A stretch of DNA of 64,000 nt from Flectobacillus longus (GTDB taxonomy: Bacteria > Bacteroidota > Bacteroidia > Cytophagales > Spirosomataceae): the NCBI RefSeq assembly GCF_030056705.1, contig NZ_JASHIC010000007.1, positions 162,183 to 226,182 of the forward strand, written 5' to 3'. The notes beneath the pieces were generated by a model. The model saw only the letters and a list, made by a program, of their open reading frames with translations, ran no database searches and was not told the origin of the DNA. The translations under genes were made by a program, and so were the position numbers. Positions 36,780 through 45,948 of the stretch are shown here, piece after piece (the stretch's first letter is position 1; each line of letters starts with the position of its first letter).

Positions 36780-37640
36780 TTAAAAAATCATTTTCTCGAT
36801 TGGCAATACCAAAATCCCTTCAGCACCTGCATCACGAAGTTTTTCGATATTTTGCCAAAAATCCTGCTCCTCAATTACTGAATGCATTGATACCCAACCT
36901 TCGTCTGCTAATGGCAAAATTGAAGGTGCTTTCATACCCGGCAACAATTGGCGAATCAAAGCAATATTTTCTTGTTTGGTATTTAGCACAACATATTTGC
37001 GGTTTTTAGCACGTTGTACCGAGTCTATTCTAAACAAGATTTGATTAACAATGTTTTGTTTTTCTGGCGAAAGATTTGGATAGCCAATCATAATAGCTTC
37101 AGAGCGGAAAATAACCTCCACTTCTTTCAAACCATTACTCAACAAAGTACCTCCAGAGCTTACAATATCACAAACAGCATGTGCCAATCCAATACTTGGA
37201 GCGATTTCTACTGAACCAGATATTTCATGAATATGGGCAGTTACACCATTATCTTTCAAGAAGTTACCTAAAATCACTGGATAAGAAGTAGCAATACTTT
37301 TACCTTCAAGTTCCTTCACGCTATTGTAAGTTTCGCTTCGAGGAATTGCAATAGAAAGACGGCATTTTGAAAAACCGAGTAATTTTACTTCGTCTACATG
37401 TTTGCTTGTTTCGACATGAACGTTTTGTCCAACAATTCCGATATCCGCTACTCCATCTTCTACATAACCAGGAATATCGTCGTCTCTGAGAAACAAAAAT
37501 TCTGCGGGAAAGTTTGAAGATGTCGCTTTTAATTTACCAGCACCATTATCAAATTTGATTCCGCACTCCTTGAAAAGATTTAGTGAATCTTCACTAAGGC
37601 GACCCGATTTTTGGACCGCAATTCTTAATACTTCGTTCAT
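36780..37640 (-). CDS. hisG: ATP phosphoribosyltransferase (long form)
   Basis: First enzyme of histidine synthesis, joining PRPP and ATP. Started at MNEVLRIAVQKSGRLS it is 286 aa, the long HisG form with a C-terminal ACT-like regulatory domain (about residues 215-286, MKAPSILPLAD and EGILVLPIEKM). The catalytic part contains DIGIVGQNV and DIVSSGGTLLSNGL. The long form does not need HisZ and is usually inhibited by histidine. The upstream 5' region can form a hairpin GTTGTCC/GGACAAC near 37655-37703. Confidence 0.94.
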   Translation of the reverse strand: MNEVLRIAVQKSGRLSEDSLNLFKECGIKFDNGAGKLKATSSNFPAEFLFLRDDDIPGYVEDGVADIGIVGQNVHVETSKHVDEVKLLGFSKCRLSIAIPRSETYNSVKELEGKSIATSYPVILGNFLKDNGVTAHIHEISGSVEIAPSIGLAHAVCDIVSSGGTLLSNGLKEVEVIFRSEAIMIGYPNLSPEKQNIVNQILFRIDSVQRAKNRKYVVLNTKQENIALIRQLLPGMKAPSILPLADEGWVSMHSVIEEQDFWQNIEKLRDAGAEGILVLPIEKMIF

Positions 37641-37649
37641 TTTCAGCAT

Positions 37650-37961
37650 CTGAGGTTGTCCTAATAGATTGTTTTTTGGTACATTCGGCGTACTCGGGAC
37701 AACATCGGGTGCAAAATTACGGAATCATGCGTAGGTTTCGACCTGTTTTGAATAAATTATGGTAAAAAATATAGATGAGGGATAAGGTATTGAGGGATCA
37801 GGCACAGAGTGACTAATTTATTTTGTCAATAAATGGACCGCTTTAAAAGTCGAACATTGCTGATTTCTATGAATCTTATGGCTTGTTACTGCTAGAAAAA
37901 AATGGCTTTTGAAGCTCATCCTTACCATTTACTCACTGTAAGCCTCTATCCTTATTCAACT
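37650..37961. other. Divergent region between hisG and the CocE-type gene
   Basis: This gap carries a hairpin near 37655-37703 (GTTGTCC/GGACAAC around GTAC/GTAC) within the hisG leader. A TAATTTTG box lies on the minus strand near 37715-37722, but no matching TTG is found 20 bases upstream. The remaining sequence is AT-rich without a gene. No His-rich leader peptide was found. Confidence 0.4.
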
Positions 37962-37992
37962 TTGTGCCTTTTCTCTTTTTCTCCTAACTTTG
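37962..37992 (+). promoter_or_regulatory. Consensus promoter of the first CocE-type gene
   Basis: TTG at 37962-37964 and TAACTTTG at 37985-37992 are separated by exactly 20 bases. The expected transcription start near 37999 lies inside the longest open frame, so the true start codon must be the ATG at 38022 or 38028. Confidence 0.85.
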
Positions 37993-38021
37993 AAAAATAC
38001 TTTGTAACGCTACTTAATGAT

Positions 38022-39905
38022 ATGCTTATGAGAAATTCACTTATCTACCTCTTTTGCTTTTTATCTTTTTTTGTAAAAGCACAATCAACCTATCAGTATT
38101 CTGTTGCTCAGGATTCGGCGTATATTCGAAACAATTATGTCAAATCTGAATTCATGGTCAAAATGCGTGATGGTGTTCAGCTTTTCACACAGGTGTATGC
38201 ACCCAAAGACAAATCAAAGCTGCACCCTATTATCATGCAAAGAACACCCTATTCTTGCAACCCTTATGGTACGGACAAATTCAAAAAGCGAATAGGACCT
38301 AATCCGTTTATGATTCGTGAAAATTATATTGTGGTTTATCAAGATGTACGTGGTCGTTGGGCTTCAGAAGGAAAATTTATTGAAATGACGCCACATCTTG
38401 ATAAAAAATCGTCAGAGAAAGATATTGATGAATCCACGGATACGTATGATACCATCGACTGGTTAACCAAAAATATTCCAAACAATAATGGCAAAGTCGG
38501 TCAATGGGGTATCTCCTACCCTGGCTTTTTTACTTCGGCTGGTTCGGTGTCGCAACATCCTGCTTTAAAGGCCTCCTCTCCACAAGCACCAATGGCAGAT
38601 TTGTGGCGTGATGATGCCTTTCATTTAGGTGCATTTATGTTGGGAGCTAATTTTGGCTTTTATAACTTTTTCCAAGCTCAAACACAACCGACTAAAAATC
38701 GTCCTGCACCGTATTTCTCGTTTGACAGTCCAGATGGTTATGATTTTTACTTGAAAATGGGTCCGACTCGTAATGCAGAAGATCAATATTACAAAAAGCG
38801 TAATGAGTACTTTCATGAAAATTTTGACCACCCTAATTTTGATGAGCATTGGCAAAAACGCAATATTTTGCCACATTTACAGAATATCAAACATGCGGTT
38901 TTAGTAGTTGGAGGTTGGTACGATGAGCAAGATTTGTACGGAACATTCAAGACTTATCAAGCCATGGAGAAACAATCTCCTAACAATGATATTCGCTTTG
39001 TGGTGGGTCCTTGGGTTCATGGAGGATGGGCAGGTGCTTCAGGACAATCATTGGCAGATGTTGAATTTGGGTCAAAAACGTCTTTATATTATCAGGAAAA
39101 AATTGAAAGCCCTTTCTTCAATCATTACCTCATAGACGAATCTTTACCTTTGAGTTTAGCCGAGGCTACCTTGTTCGAAACAGGTAGTAATCAATGGAGA
39201 AGCTTTGATACATATCCTGCAAAAAATGCACAAGAAACAGTCTTGTATTTACAAAATGGCGGAAAATTAGGTTTTACGAGACCTCAAAACGAAAACGGCG
39301 TAACGAGTTATATATCTGACCCTAGTCGCCCTGTACCATTTTCTGGCAAAATCAATGATGGCTTTTCTGCTGAATATATGGTGGAAGACCAACGATTTGC
39401 CTACCAGCGTCCAGATGTGATTAGTTTTGAAACGGATACGCTCAAAGACGATTTGACAATGGTGGGTAATATCCTAGCAAATCTGAAGGTTTCAACATCA
39501 GGAACTGATGCCGACTGGGTAGTTAAAGTTATTGACGTATATCCAAACGATACACCTAATGACCCAGCGCATCCTGATGTGGTATATGGTGGTTACCAAC
39601 AACTGATTCGTAGTGAGATTATTAGAGGAAAGTATCGTAACGACTTTACAAAACCAGAAGCATTTGTCCCAGGTAAACCAACGGAAGTAAAATTAGAGCT
39701 TCAAGATGTATTACATACGTTCAAAAAGGGTCATAAAATCATGGTACAAATCCAGAGTTCATGTTTTCCTTGGGCTGATAGAAATCCTCAAAAATTTGTA
39801 AATATTTTCGAAGCAAAAGAAAGTGATTATCAAAAAGCCACCCAAAAAGTGTATCACCAAAAAGCTTATCCTTCATTTATAACTTTTGGTGTTTTGAAGA
39901 ATTAA
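38022..39905 (+). CDS. CocE/NonD family secreted hydrolase (X-Pro dipeptidyl-peptidase-like)
   Basis: A 627-aa alpha/beta hydrolase with an S15 fold. The start at 38022 (MLMRNSLIYL) gives a clean signal peptide ending FVKAQ. The longer frame from 37902 would bury the promoter and is rejected. The catalytic Ser is in GQWGISYPGFFTSAG (near residue 160). YQDVRGRWASEG forms the oxyanion region. The Asp is in VVGGWYDEQDLYG and the His in GPWVHGGWAG. The C-terminal jelly-roll (LHTFKKGHKIMVQIQSS) is the X-Pro dipeptidyl-peptidase domain. The substrate may be a peptide or an ester such as a cephalosporin-like acyl compound. Confidence 0.88.
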   Translation: MLMRNSLIYLFCFLSFFVKAQSTYQYSVAQDSAYIRNNYVKSEFMVKMRDGVQLFTQVYAPKDKSKLHPIIMQRTPYSCNPYGTDKFKKRIGPNPFMIRENYIVVYQDVRGRWASEGKFIEMTPHLDKKSSEKDIDESTDTYDTIDWLTKNIPNNNGKVGQWGISYPGFFTSAGSVSQHPALKASSPQAPMADLWRDDAFHLGAFMLGANFGFYNFFQAQTQPTKNRPAPYFSFDSPDGYDFYLKMGPTRNAEDQYYKKRNEYFHENFDHPNFDEHWQKRNILPHLQNIKHAVLVVGGWYDEQDLYGTFKTYQAMEKQSPNNDIRFVVGPWVHGGWAGASGQSLADVEFGSKTSLYYQEKIESPFFNHYLIDESLPLSLAEATLFETGSNQWRSFDTYPAKNAQETVLYLQNGGKLGFTRPQNENGVTSYISDPSRPVPFSGKINDGFSAEYMVEDQRFAYQRPDVISFETDTLKDDLTMVGNILANLKVSTSGTDADWVVKVIDVYPNDTPNDPAHPDVVYGGYQQLIRSEIIRGKYRNDFTKPEAFVPGKPTEVKLELQDVLHTFKKGHKIMVQIQSSCFPWADRNPQKFVNIFEAKESDYQKATQKVYHQKAYPSFITFGVLKN

Positions 39906-39932
39906 AAACCTATCTCTGATATGGATTATGCT

Positions 39933-39994
39933 AAGCGTCACAAGCTTGTATAAACTTCCAATATGGATTTTATACCAAGTTGTGACGCTTTTTT
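39933..39994 (+). terminator. Terminator between the two CocE-type genes
   Basis: AAGCGTCACAAGCTTG and CAAGTTGTGACGCTT (39933-39948, 39976-39990) are near-perfect complements followed by a T-run, 28 bases after the first gene's stop. The second copy therefore has its own promoter. Confidence 0.8.
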
Positions 39995-40115
39995 ATTTGA
40001 TTATTAATCTATCATTCATGCTTATTTCAGCTAAAAAACACACTGTATTCTCATGAAAACCGATTCTTTGTTTTAATTTTAACAAAAAACAAATCTGAAT
40101 CAACACTCCTAAAAC

Positions 40116-42002
40116 ATGAAAAAACTCTTCCTTTTATTGAGCTTGTTGGTTGGTTTCACCAAAATTTCTGCTCAAAATTTGTCCGTTGCTCAACAAGACT
40201 CGGCTTTTGTGCGTGAAAACTATGTGAAATACCAATACCAAATCTCCATGCGTGATGGCGTTAAGCTTTTCACCAATGTATATGTTCCCAAAGATGCCTC
40301 TGCTAACAATAAGTATCCTATCGTCATGCAGCGTACTTGTTATGATGTAGCTCCTTATGGCAAAGATGACTATCCACAAATGCTATATTACTCTCGCCAC
40401 ATGATGCGTGAAAAATTCATTTTTGTAGAGCAAGATGTACGTGGTCGTTGGATGTCAGAGGGTACTTGGACAAATATGACACCACATATTGCCAATAAAA
40501 AAGCCAAAACAGACGTAAATGAGGCTTCAGACACCTATGATACGATTGATTGGTTAGTCAAGAATATTCCTAACAACAATGGTCGTGTAGGGCAATATGG
40601 TATATCCTACCCAGGTTTTTACACGATTGCAGGTGCTCTTTGTGGTCACCCAGCGCTTAAGGCTTCTTCACCACAAGCCCCAGTTTCAGATTTCTTCTTT
40701 GATGATTTCCATCATAATGGTGCATTTACGATTGGTTATGGATTGACGTTTCCTGTGTTTGGTGTTCAGCATCCAAAACCAACATCTGAGTCATGGTATG
40801 ATGATTTGTTTCCAAAAAGAAATACACAGGACGGATTTGATTGGTACAAAACGCAAACACCTTTAAAAAATCTTGGGGCAAATTACAAGGATAACTTTTT
40901 CTGGCAAGAGCACGTAGACCATCCAAACTATGATGAGTTTTGGCAAAAGCGTAGTATCATTCCTCATTTGAAAAACATCAAAAACGCTCCTGCGATTATG
41001 GTTGTTGGTGGCTGGTATGATGCTGAGGATTTGTACGGACCTTTGACAATTTATAAAAACGTAGAAAAAAACAACCAGAATATCTACAATACCATCGTAA
41101 TGGGTCCATTTGGACATGGAGATTGGGCAAGAGAAAGAGGTCATCACATGCACTCAAATGTATATTTTGGGGATAGCATAGCTACATTTTTCCAAAGAAA
41201 TATTGAGTTAAAATTCTTCAAGCATTTCTTGAAAGGTGCAGGCGATGGTAAATCAGATTTGCCAGAAGCGTATTTGTTCGACACAGGTAAAAAACAATGG
41301 CAAGAATTTAAAGAATGGCCTGTAAAAACAGCTCAGAAAGTGAATTTCTACTTGAGTAATTCTGGAAAACTGACTGACAAAATCACTTCAGACGGGTATT
41401 CTGAATTTGTGTCTGACCCAAACAAACCTGTGCCATACACCGAAGACAACAAGCAACTTTTTGGTTTTACCCCGCGTGCATACATGAGCGAAGACCAACG
41501 TTTTGCAGGTCGTAGAACAGATGTATTGACTTTTGAAACAGATATTTTGACAGATGATGTTACATTAGGTGGTGAGATTTTAGCGAAACTTAAGGTAGCT
41601 ACAACTGGCACAGATGCTGACTGGTTTGTGAAGTTGGTAGATGTATATCCTGGCGATGAACAAAATACCCCATATACTCCTAAACATATTACTCTGGCAG
41701 GTTACCAACAAATGGTGAGAAGTGAGATTATGCGTAGCCGTTTCAGAAATAGTTTTTCAAAACCAGAGCCATTAGTTCCTAACCAAATTACTGATGTGAC
41801 TTTCCGCTTGCAAGATGTATTGCATACTTTCAAAAAAGGTCATAAAATTATGATTCAGGTACAATCTACAGTTTTCCCTTTGTTTGATATTAATCCTCAA
41901 AAATTCGTTGACAATATCTACAAAGCAGATGCTTCAGATTTTATTAAAGCTACTCACAAAGTGTACAACAGCAGTGCGATAGAAGTTGAGATACTGAAGT
42001 AA
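40116..42002 (+). CDS. CocE/NonD family secreted hydrolase, tandem paralogue
   Basis: A 628-aa paralogue of the preceding gene along its whole length (for example RDGVKLFTNVYVPKD against RDGVQLFTQVYAPKD). Signal peptide ends TKISAQ. The triad elements are Ser in GQYGISYPGFYTIAG (near residue 170), Asp in VVGGWYDAEDLYG, and His in GPFGHGDWARERG. A C-terminal jelly-roll domain is present. Tandem copies with separate transcription suggest a duplication followed by specialisation. The substrate is unknown. Confidence 0.88.
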   Translation: MKKLFLLLSLLVGFTKISAQNLSVAQQDSAFVRENYVKYQYQISMRDGVKLFTNVYVPKDASANNKYPIVMQRTCYDVAPYGKDDYPQMLYYSRHMMREKFIFVEQDVRGRWMSEGTWTNMTPHIANKKAKTDVNEASDTYDTIDWLVKNIPNNNGRVGQYGISYPGFYTIAGALCGHPALKASSPQAPVSDFFFDDFHHNGAFTIGYGLTFPVFGVQHPKPTSESWYDDLFPKRNTQDGFDWYKTQTPLKNLGANYKDNFFWQEHVDHPNYDEFWQKRSIIPHLKNIKNAPAIMVVGGWYDAEDLYGPLTIYKNVEKNNQNIYNTIVMGPFGHGDWARERGHHMHSNVYFGDSIATFFQRNIELKFFKHFLKGAGDGKSDLPEAYLFDTGKKQWQEFKEWPVKTAQKVNFYLSNSGKLTDKITSDGYSEFVSDPNKPVPYTEDNKQLFGFTPRAYMSEDQRFAGRRTDVLTFETDILTDDVTLGGEILAKLKVATTGTDADWFVKLVDVYPGDEQNTPYTPKHITLAGYQQMVRSEIMRSRFRNSFSKPEPLVPNQITDVTFRLQDVLHTFKKGHKIMIQVQSTVFPLFDINPQKFVDNIYKADASDFIKATHKVYNSSAIEVEILK

Positions 42003-42098
42003 TAATTTAGAATTTTGAGTTGTGAATTGTGAATTATCCTTATCTCAATTCAGCATTAGTATTGTACAAAGTTTGAGCTTGATCATTAAAATAGAATT

Positions 42099-42163
42099 GG
42101 TGTAGTGGTAACTCTTGCAGTTACCACATTCAAAATGGCAATCACAAGGGTTGCAACTACACC
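42099..42163. repeat. Cruciform-like intergenic element
   Basis: GGTGTAGT/ACTACACC (42099-42106, 42156-42163) close a structure containing GTGGTAAC/GTTACCAC (42105-42112, 42120-42127). It lies in the 290-base gap between the second CocE-type gene and the PBP4 gene. It may be an isolated REP-like unit or an mRNA element. No other copy was noticed in the window. Confidence 0.55.
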
Positions 42164-42292
42164 TCAAAAACTATGAATAAGAACTATTTTGAACAAAATA
42201 AAAACTTTCGTACAATCCTAATTCAGCATTCATTTTACAGAGGAGACTCCACTCTCCTCTGTGATTACTAGAACCACCCTTACCCTTGATTT

Positions 42293-43771
42293 ATGAAACT
42301 ACTTGCCTTACTACTAACCCATTGGTTATTTTCCTTACAAAACACTGATAGTCTAACGCTCAAATGGCAAACCCAAGTCAATCGCAGATTGGACAGCTTG
42401 AGTAATTCCCAGTTTTTACAAACAGGTATGGTTGGTATGAGCGTAAAATCTGCCAAAACGGGGAAAAATGTTATTTCTTTTCAAGCTAAAAAAAGCCTTG
42501 CTCCTGCCTCCACGATGAAGTTGCTCTCTACAGCAACCGCCTTAATGACTTTGGGTGATTCTTTTATGTACCAAACCACCTTGGAATACAGTGGAAGTAT
42601 TGTCGACAGTGTACTGAACGGCAACATCTACATCAAAGGCAATGGTGACCCTTCTTTAGGCAGTTGGAGATTCAAAAATCAGCCAGATTACAAACAATTG
42701 TTGGATACTTGGGCGAGTAAAGTAAAAGCATTGGGTATCAAAAAAATCAATGGCAGAATCATGGGAGATGCGAGTTTCTTTAACGCCAACGTGATTCCTA
42801 GCACTTGGATTTGGGGCGATATGGGTAATTATTATGGTGCGGGCTGTTATGGATTGAATATCAATGAAAACCTATTTTGGGTGACCTTTCAACCAAAAGG
42901 TTATATGGAATCAGCAGGATTCGTCAAAACTGCCCCTGACCTACCCTATTTAACCAAAATCAATAAAGTCCTAACCGACCGAGCTGGTACGGGCGACCAA
43001 GTCATGATTTATTCTACGCCCTATCAAGATGCGGTATTGATGGAAGGTTTTGTGCCTCAAGGCAGCAGTTTTTCAGTAAAAGGATCTATTCCTGACCCTG
43101 CCTTTTACATGGCTTTTGCATTGGGCAAAAAATGTGAGGAGTTGGGTATTCAAATTCAAGAAGGGCCAACCTCTACCTTGGAATTAGACAAACGCTATTT
43201 AACACATAGCAAACCCAACGGTACGATGACTATTGCTACACAAAACTCTCCTAGTTTGAAAGAATTAGTGAAAGCATGTAATTATCAAAGCATCAACTTG
43301 TATGCGGAGGCTTTTTTGAAAACGCCTTCGGTATTACTCAATATGGGTAATGGCACGAGCGATGCAGTAAAAGGTTTTGAGCAAATTTGGCGAGCCAAAG
43401 GGTTGAATATGCAAGGATTGAAAATGAAAGATGGAAGTGGCTTATCTCCTAGCAATGCCGTTACTACCGATATTATGACCGATGTTTTGTCGATTATGAC
43501 TACTGAAAAAAGCTTCAATTCTTATTATGAATCCATTCCAGTAGTTGGGGTATCGGGCACGGTTGCCAACCTTGCCAAGAAAAGTAAAGCCGCTGGAAAT
43601 ATCCATGCCAAAAGTGGTTCTATTGAAGGCGTAAGGGCTTATGCTGGCTATTTTACGGCTTCTAATGGTGAGTTATACTGTTTTTCGATTATTTTCAATA
43701 AATATGATTCTAACTACGGCAACGCTACCAAGGAGCTGGAAAAACTCATAATTATGTTGACTGACCTATAA
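42293..43771 (+). CDS. dacB: D-alanyl-D-alanine carboxypeptidase/endopeptidase, PBP4 type
   Basis: A 492-aa peptidase of family S13 that trims peptidoglycan stem peptides in the periplasm. The SxxK motif is in PASTMKLLSTATALM (near residue 74), SxN in YQSINLYAEAF (near 332), and KSG in HAKSGSIEGVRAYAGYF (near 440). The length fits DacB with its extra inserted domains. The N-terminus is a short hydrophobic segment compatible with a signal peptide. It stands alone and ends at a terminator shared with the DUF2490 gene. Confidence 0.92.
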   Translation: MKLLALLLTHWLFSLQNTDSLTLKWQTQVNRRLDSLSNSQFLQTGMVGMSVKSAKTGKNVISFQAKKSLAPASTMKLLSTATALMTLGDSFMYQTTLEYSGSIVDSVLNGNIYIKGNGDPSLGSWRFKNQPDYKQLLDTWASKVKALGIKKINGRIMGDASFFNANVIPSTWIWGDMGNYYGAGCYGLNINENLFWVTFQPKGYMESAGFVKTAPDLPYLTKINKVLTDRAGTGDQVMIYSTPYQDAVLMEGFVPQGSSFSVKGSIPDPAFYMAFALGKKCEELGIQIQEGPTSTLELDKRYLTHSKPNGTMTIATQNSPSLKELVKACNYQSINLYAEAFLKTPSVLLNMGNGTSDAVKGFEQIWRAKGLNMQGLKMKDGSGLSPSNAVTTDIMTDVLSIMTTEKSFNSYYESIPVVGVSGTVANLAKKSKAAGNIHAKSGSIEGVRAYAGYFTASNGELYCFSIIFNKYDSNYGNATKELEKLIIMLTDL

Positions 43772-43775
43772 AAGA

Positions 43776-43813
43776 AAAAGTTTGTGCCAGAGACATTGCT
43801 CGCACAAACTTTT
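43776..43813. terminator. Bidirectional terminator between dacB and the DUF2490 gene
   Basis: AAAAAGTTTGTGC and GCACAAACTTTTT are perfect 13-base complements, placed just after the dacB stop and before the convergent gene's stop. Confidence 0.85.
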
Positions 43814-43837
43814 TGCTAATCACGTATAGTCCGTTTA

Positions 43838-44491
43838 CTACAATTTTAACTTGTAAGTTAACCCAATGGTATAAACATCGAGGTCGGTAGGCACGAGAGC
43901 ATAATCTCTAAAAAATGTGAGTCCCACACTATTGCGTTTGTTTACGATATAATCAACGCCTGCCTTATATCTTATTTGGTCGAAGTCCTCTCCAATTTTG
44001 TAAAAAAAGTCAGCCGAAATAGACGGCGTAAATCTTGTTTTATTTGGATAGGCTAACTCAATTTTGTTTCTTAAATAACTCTTTGTTTCTTCCAACCCTG
44101 TATCTGTATCCTTAAATTGGTCTTGATAACGAAGTCGGTAACTCAATTTGAAAATGGAAATTTTTCTATCATAATCAATATTGGCATAAAACCGATGAAA
44201 AGGTTTGTAGATATAGGCATCTTCGCTTTTATCCCATTTTTGTCTTTTCGAAAATCGATAATAAGCTGAAACCTCCCAGTGTTTATTGATTTTATATCCT
44301 AATCCAAACTCTCCTACGTAAGAACCAACCGCTGTAAAATTATCCGTTGTTCTAACCTGCAAATTGGCATTGAGACTAATATGTTTATTTAGCTTTTTCT
44401 CTAACGACACTCCCGTCCACGAACGAATATCTGTTTCCTGCCCCAACATCTTTCCAGATATAAGAAGCAAGGGTAAAAGGATTTTTTTCAT
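43838..44491 (-). CDS. DUF2490 outer-membrane beta-barrel protein
   Basis: A 217-aa protein with signal peptide (LLPLLLISGKMLGQ). The remainder is a run of amphipathic beta-strands (WTGVSLEKKLNKHISLNANL, YKINKHWEVSAYYRFSKRQ, FKLSYRLRYQDQF) ending YTIGLTYKLKL, as in DUF2490 barrels. It is the most downstream gene of the minus-strand VTC/DUF4956 set, separated from DUF4956 by 70 bases. Its role is unknown. Confidence 0.85.
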   Translation of the reverse strand: MKKILLPLLLISGKMLGQETDIRSWTGVSLEKKLNKHISLNANLQVRTTDNFTAVGSYVGEFGLGYKINKHWEVSAYYRFSKRQKWDKSEDAYIYKPFHRFYANIDYDRKISIFKLSYRLRYQDQFKDTDTGLEETKSYLRNKIELAYPNKTRFTPSISADFFYKIGEDFDQIRYKAGVDYIVNKRNSVGLTFFRDYALVPTDLDVYTIGLTYKLKL

Positions 44492-44561
44492 ATTAAACTT
44501 ATATGTGGTTGGCTGATTAGGTGATAATGCTGAATTATATGTTATAAATGTATATTTTCTG

Positions 44562-45179
44562 CTAATGATAAAAAATCGTCATTCTGGTAGCATCTTTCAG
44601 AAAGTCTATTTCGTGGATTTCGACTCTATGAACGGCTAAGCCTGTACGTGTTCTTAAATCTTGCAAAAGCTCTTCTTGTTTATCAGGCGTAATCAACTCA
44701 ATACGCTCATACATAACGACCTTCGAGTATTCCTTCCGCATGATTAAGCCACTTTCGAGCAACCATGTAACAAATAAAATCAATCCATTCAATACCGATA
44801 ATTCATCCCAACCACCTTTACTCACTGCCGAAATCAACCCTATGGCTATCACCATAAACAAATAGGTCATATTCTTCGCTGAAATCCCTTCGGTTCGATA
44901 CCTTAGCATCGAAAACACCGCAAACAACCCAAAAGCTGCACCCATCGACATTACCACTTTATTGAGCATATAGGTCAATAAAAAGATGATAATATTGAAT
45001 ACAAAAAAGGTTAAAAACAGATCTGCACGGCGATAATTTTTATAATAAATCAATCTAATCAATACCAAAACAGAGAGTAAGTCTATTCCCATTCTGATAA
45101 AGAACTTGGCTGGTAATTTGTCTATCCACTGAAAACTCTCAGTAACTTGTGGTGAGGTTAGTTGTTGCAAGATGGTCAT
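44562..45179 (-). CDS. DUF4956 membrane protein
   Basis: A 205-aa protein with four hydrophobic helices between residues 28 and 145 and a soluble C-terminal tail of about 50 residues. The MGAAFGLFAVFSMLRYRTEG motif is the DUF4956 signature. Such genes commonly pair with VTC-domain and CotH genes. The 5' end overlaps the VTC gene by 41 bases, which suggests coupled translation. The function is unknown; a part in polyphosphate or surface-polymer handling is only inferred. Confidence 0.88.
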   Translation of the reverse strand: MTILQQLTSPQVTESFQWIDKLPAKFFIRMGIDLLSVLVLIRLIYYKNYRRADLFLTFFVFNIIIFLLTYMLNKVVMSMGAAFGLFAVFSMLRYRTEGISAKNMTYLFMVIAIGLISAVSKGGWDELSVLNGLILFVTWLLESGLIMRKEYSKVVMYERIELITPDKQEELLQDLRTRTGLAVHRVEIHEIDFLKDATRMTIFYH

Positions 45180-45948
45180 GGTGCGCCAATATTTTTGAAA
45201 CTCTTCTTAAATGTTTTTTAAACTTGTTTTGCTTGATTTGGTGGTATAAACTGATGATTCCAAAACAATATTTGCTGATTCCACCCTGCTTGAGTCGATA
45301 CTTGCGCATGAGGTCGATAAAAGATGATTGTCCCAATTTTTCTTGTTTTACCTCCGCAATTACCATCGCTGCATATACCTTTTGCTGCTCTTCAAATTCA
45401 AATGTCAGATTTAAGTCTATGGTCAAGCGTTCTGAACCAACTTTGCTTACCAAAGTAATACGTTGATAATTGACCCAAAGAATGCCTTTTAGAGATTCAG
45501 GGATTATATTTTGCGTAGTTTTTTGTAAAAAATCTGCACTACTCTCTTCCAAAAAATCTGTAATTTCAGGCTGTCGAATTCGAGTTTTTTTGGTTCTCCC
45601 TTTATTGTTTTTATACTTTATTTCAAAAAAAGACAAACTCGATTCCACATAATTACGAGCACGAACCTTGTAGCGATTCAATAAACCATTTTGATGGGCT
45701 TTGTAAAGTGCCAAATCATCTGTATCATAATACAAGGTTTTGTAGTTACAAAGACGATTATCTTCTATTTCCAAAATCTTGTAATAAGGCTGTGCTTCTC
45801 GAAGAATATCAGACAATAAAGCCAAGGGAATCAAATACTTTACATCTATACGATCCATCAATTTCACCCCATCCATTTGGGCTAAGGTAATTGGCTCAAA
45901 CAAGCTTGCTTGGATTTGAACATCCTGCATAAACGTCTCAGAAACCAT
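45139..45948 (-). CDS. VTC domain protein (polyphosphate polymerase-like)
   Basis: A 269-aa cytosolic protein of the VTC/CYTH triphosphate-tunnel superfamily. Basic and acidic tunnel residues are visible in MDRIDVKYLIPL, YKTLYYDTDDLALYKAHQNG, LNRYKVRARNYVES, FFEIKYKNNKGRTKKTR and a late VIAEVKQEKLGQSSF. In yeast Vtc4 this fold makes polyphosphate from ATP. Whether this bacterial form does so is not known. It overlaps both neighbouring genes (41 bases with DUF4956, 11 bases with the secreted YD-type protein). Confidence 0.88.
   Translation of the reverse strand: MVSETFMQDVQIQASLFEPITLAQMDGVKLMDRIDVKYLIPLALLSDILREAQPYYKILEIEDNRLCNYKTLYYDTDDLALYKAHQNGLLNRYKVRARNYVESSLSFFEIKYKNNKGRTKKTRIRQPEITDFLEESSADFLQKTTQNIIPESLKGILWVNYQRITLVSKVGSERLTIDLNLTFEFEEQQKVYAAMVIAEVKQEKLGQSSFIDLMRKYRLKQGGISKYCFGIISLYHQIKQNKFKKHLRRVSKILAHHDHLATTNLTTSY

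Noticed and set aside
37650..37760. Histidine attenuator leader peptide before hisG
   Set aside because: A hairpin is possible, but no short ORF with consecutive His codons could be found.
37902..38021. N-terminal extension of the first CocE-type protein
   Set aside because: A consensus promoter lies inside it, and the downstream ATG gives a normal signal peptide.
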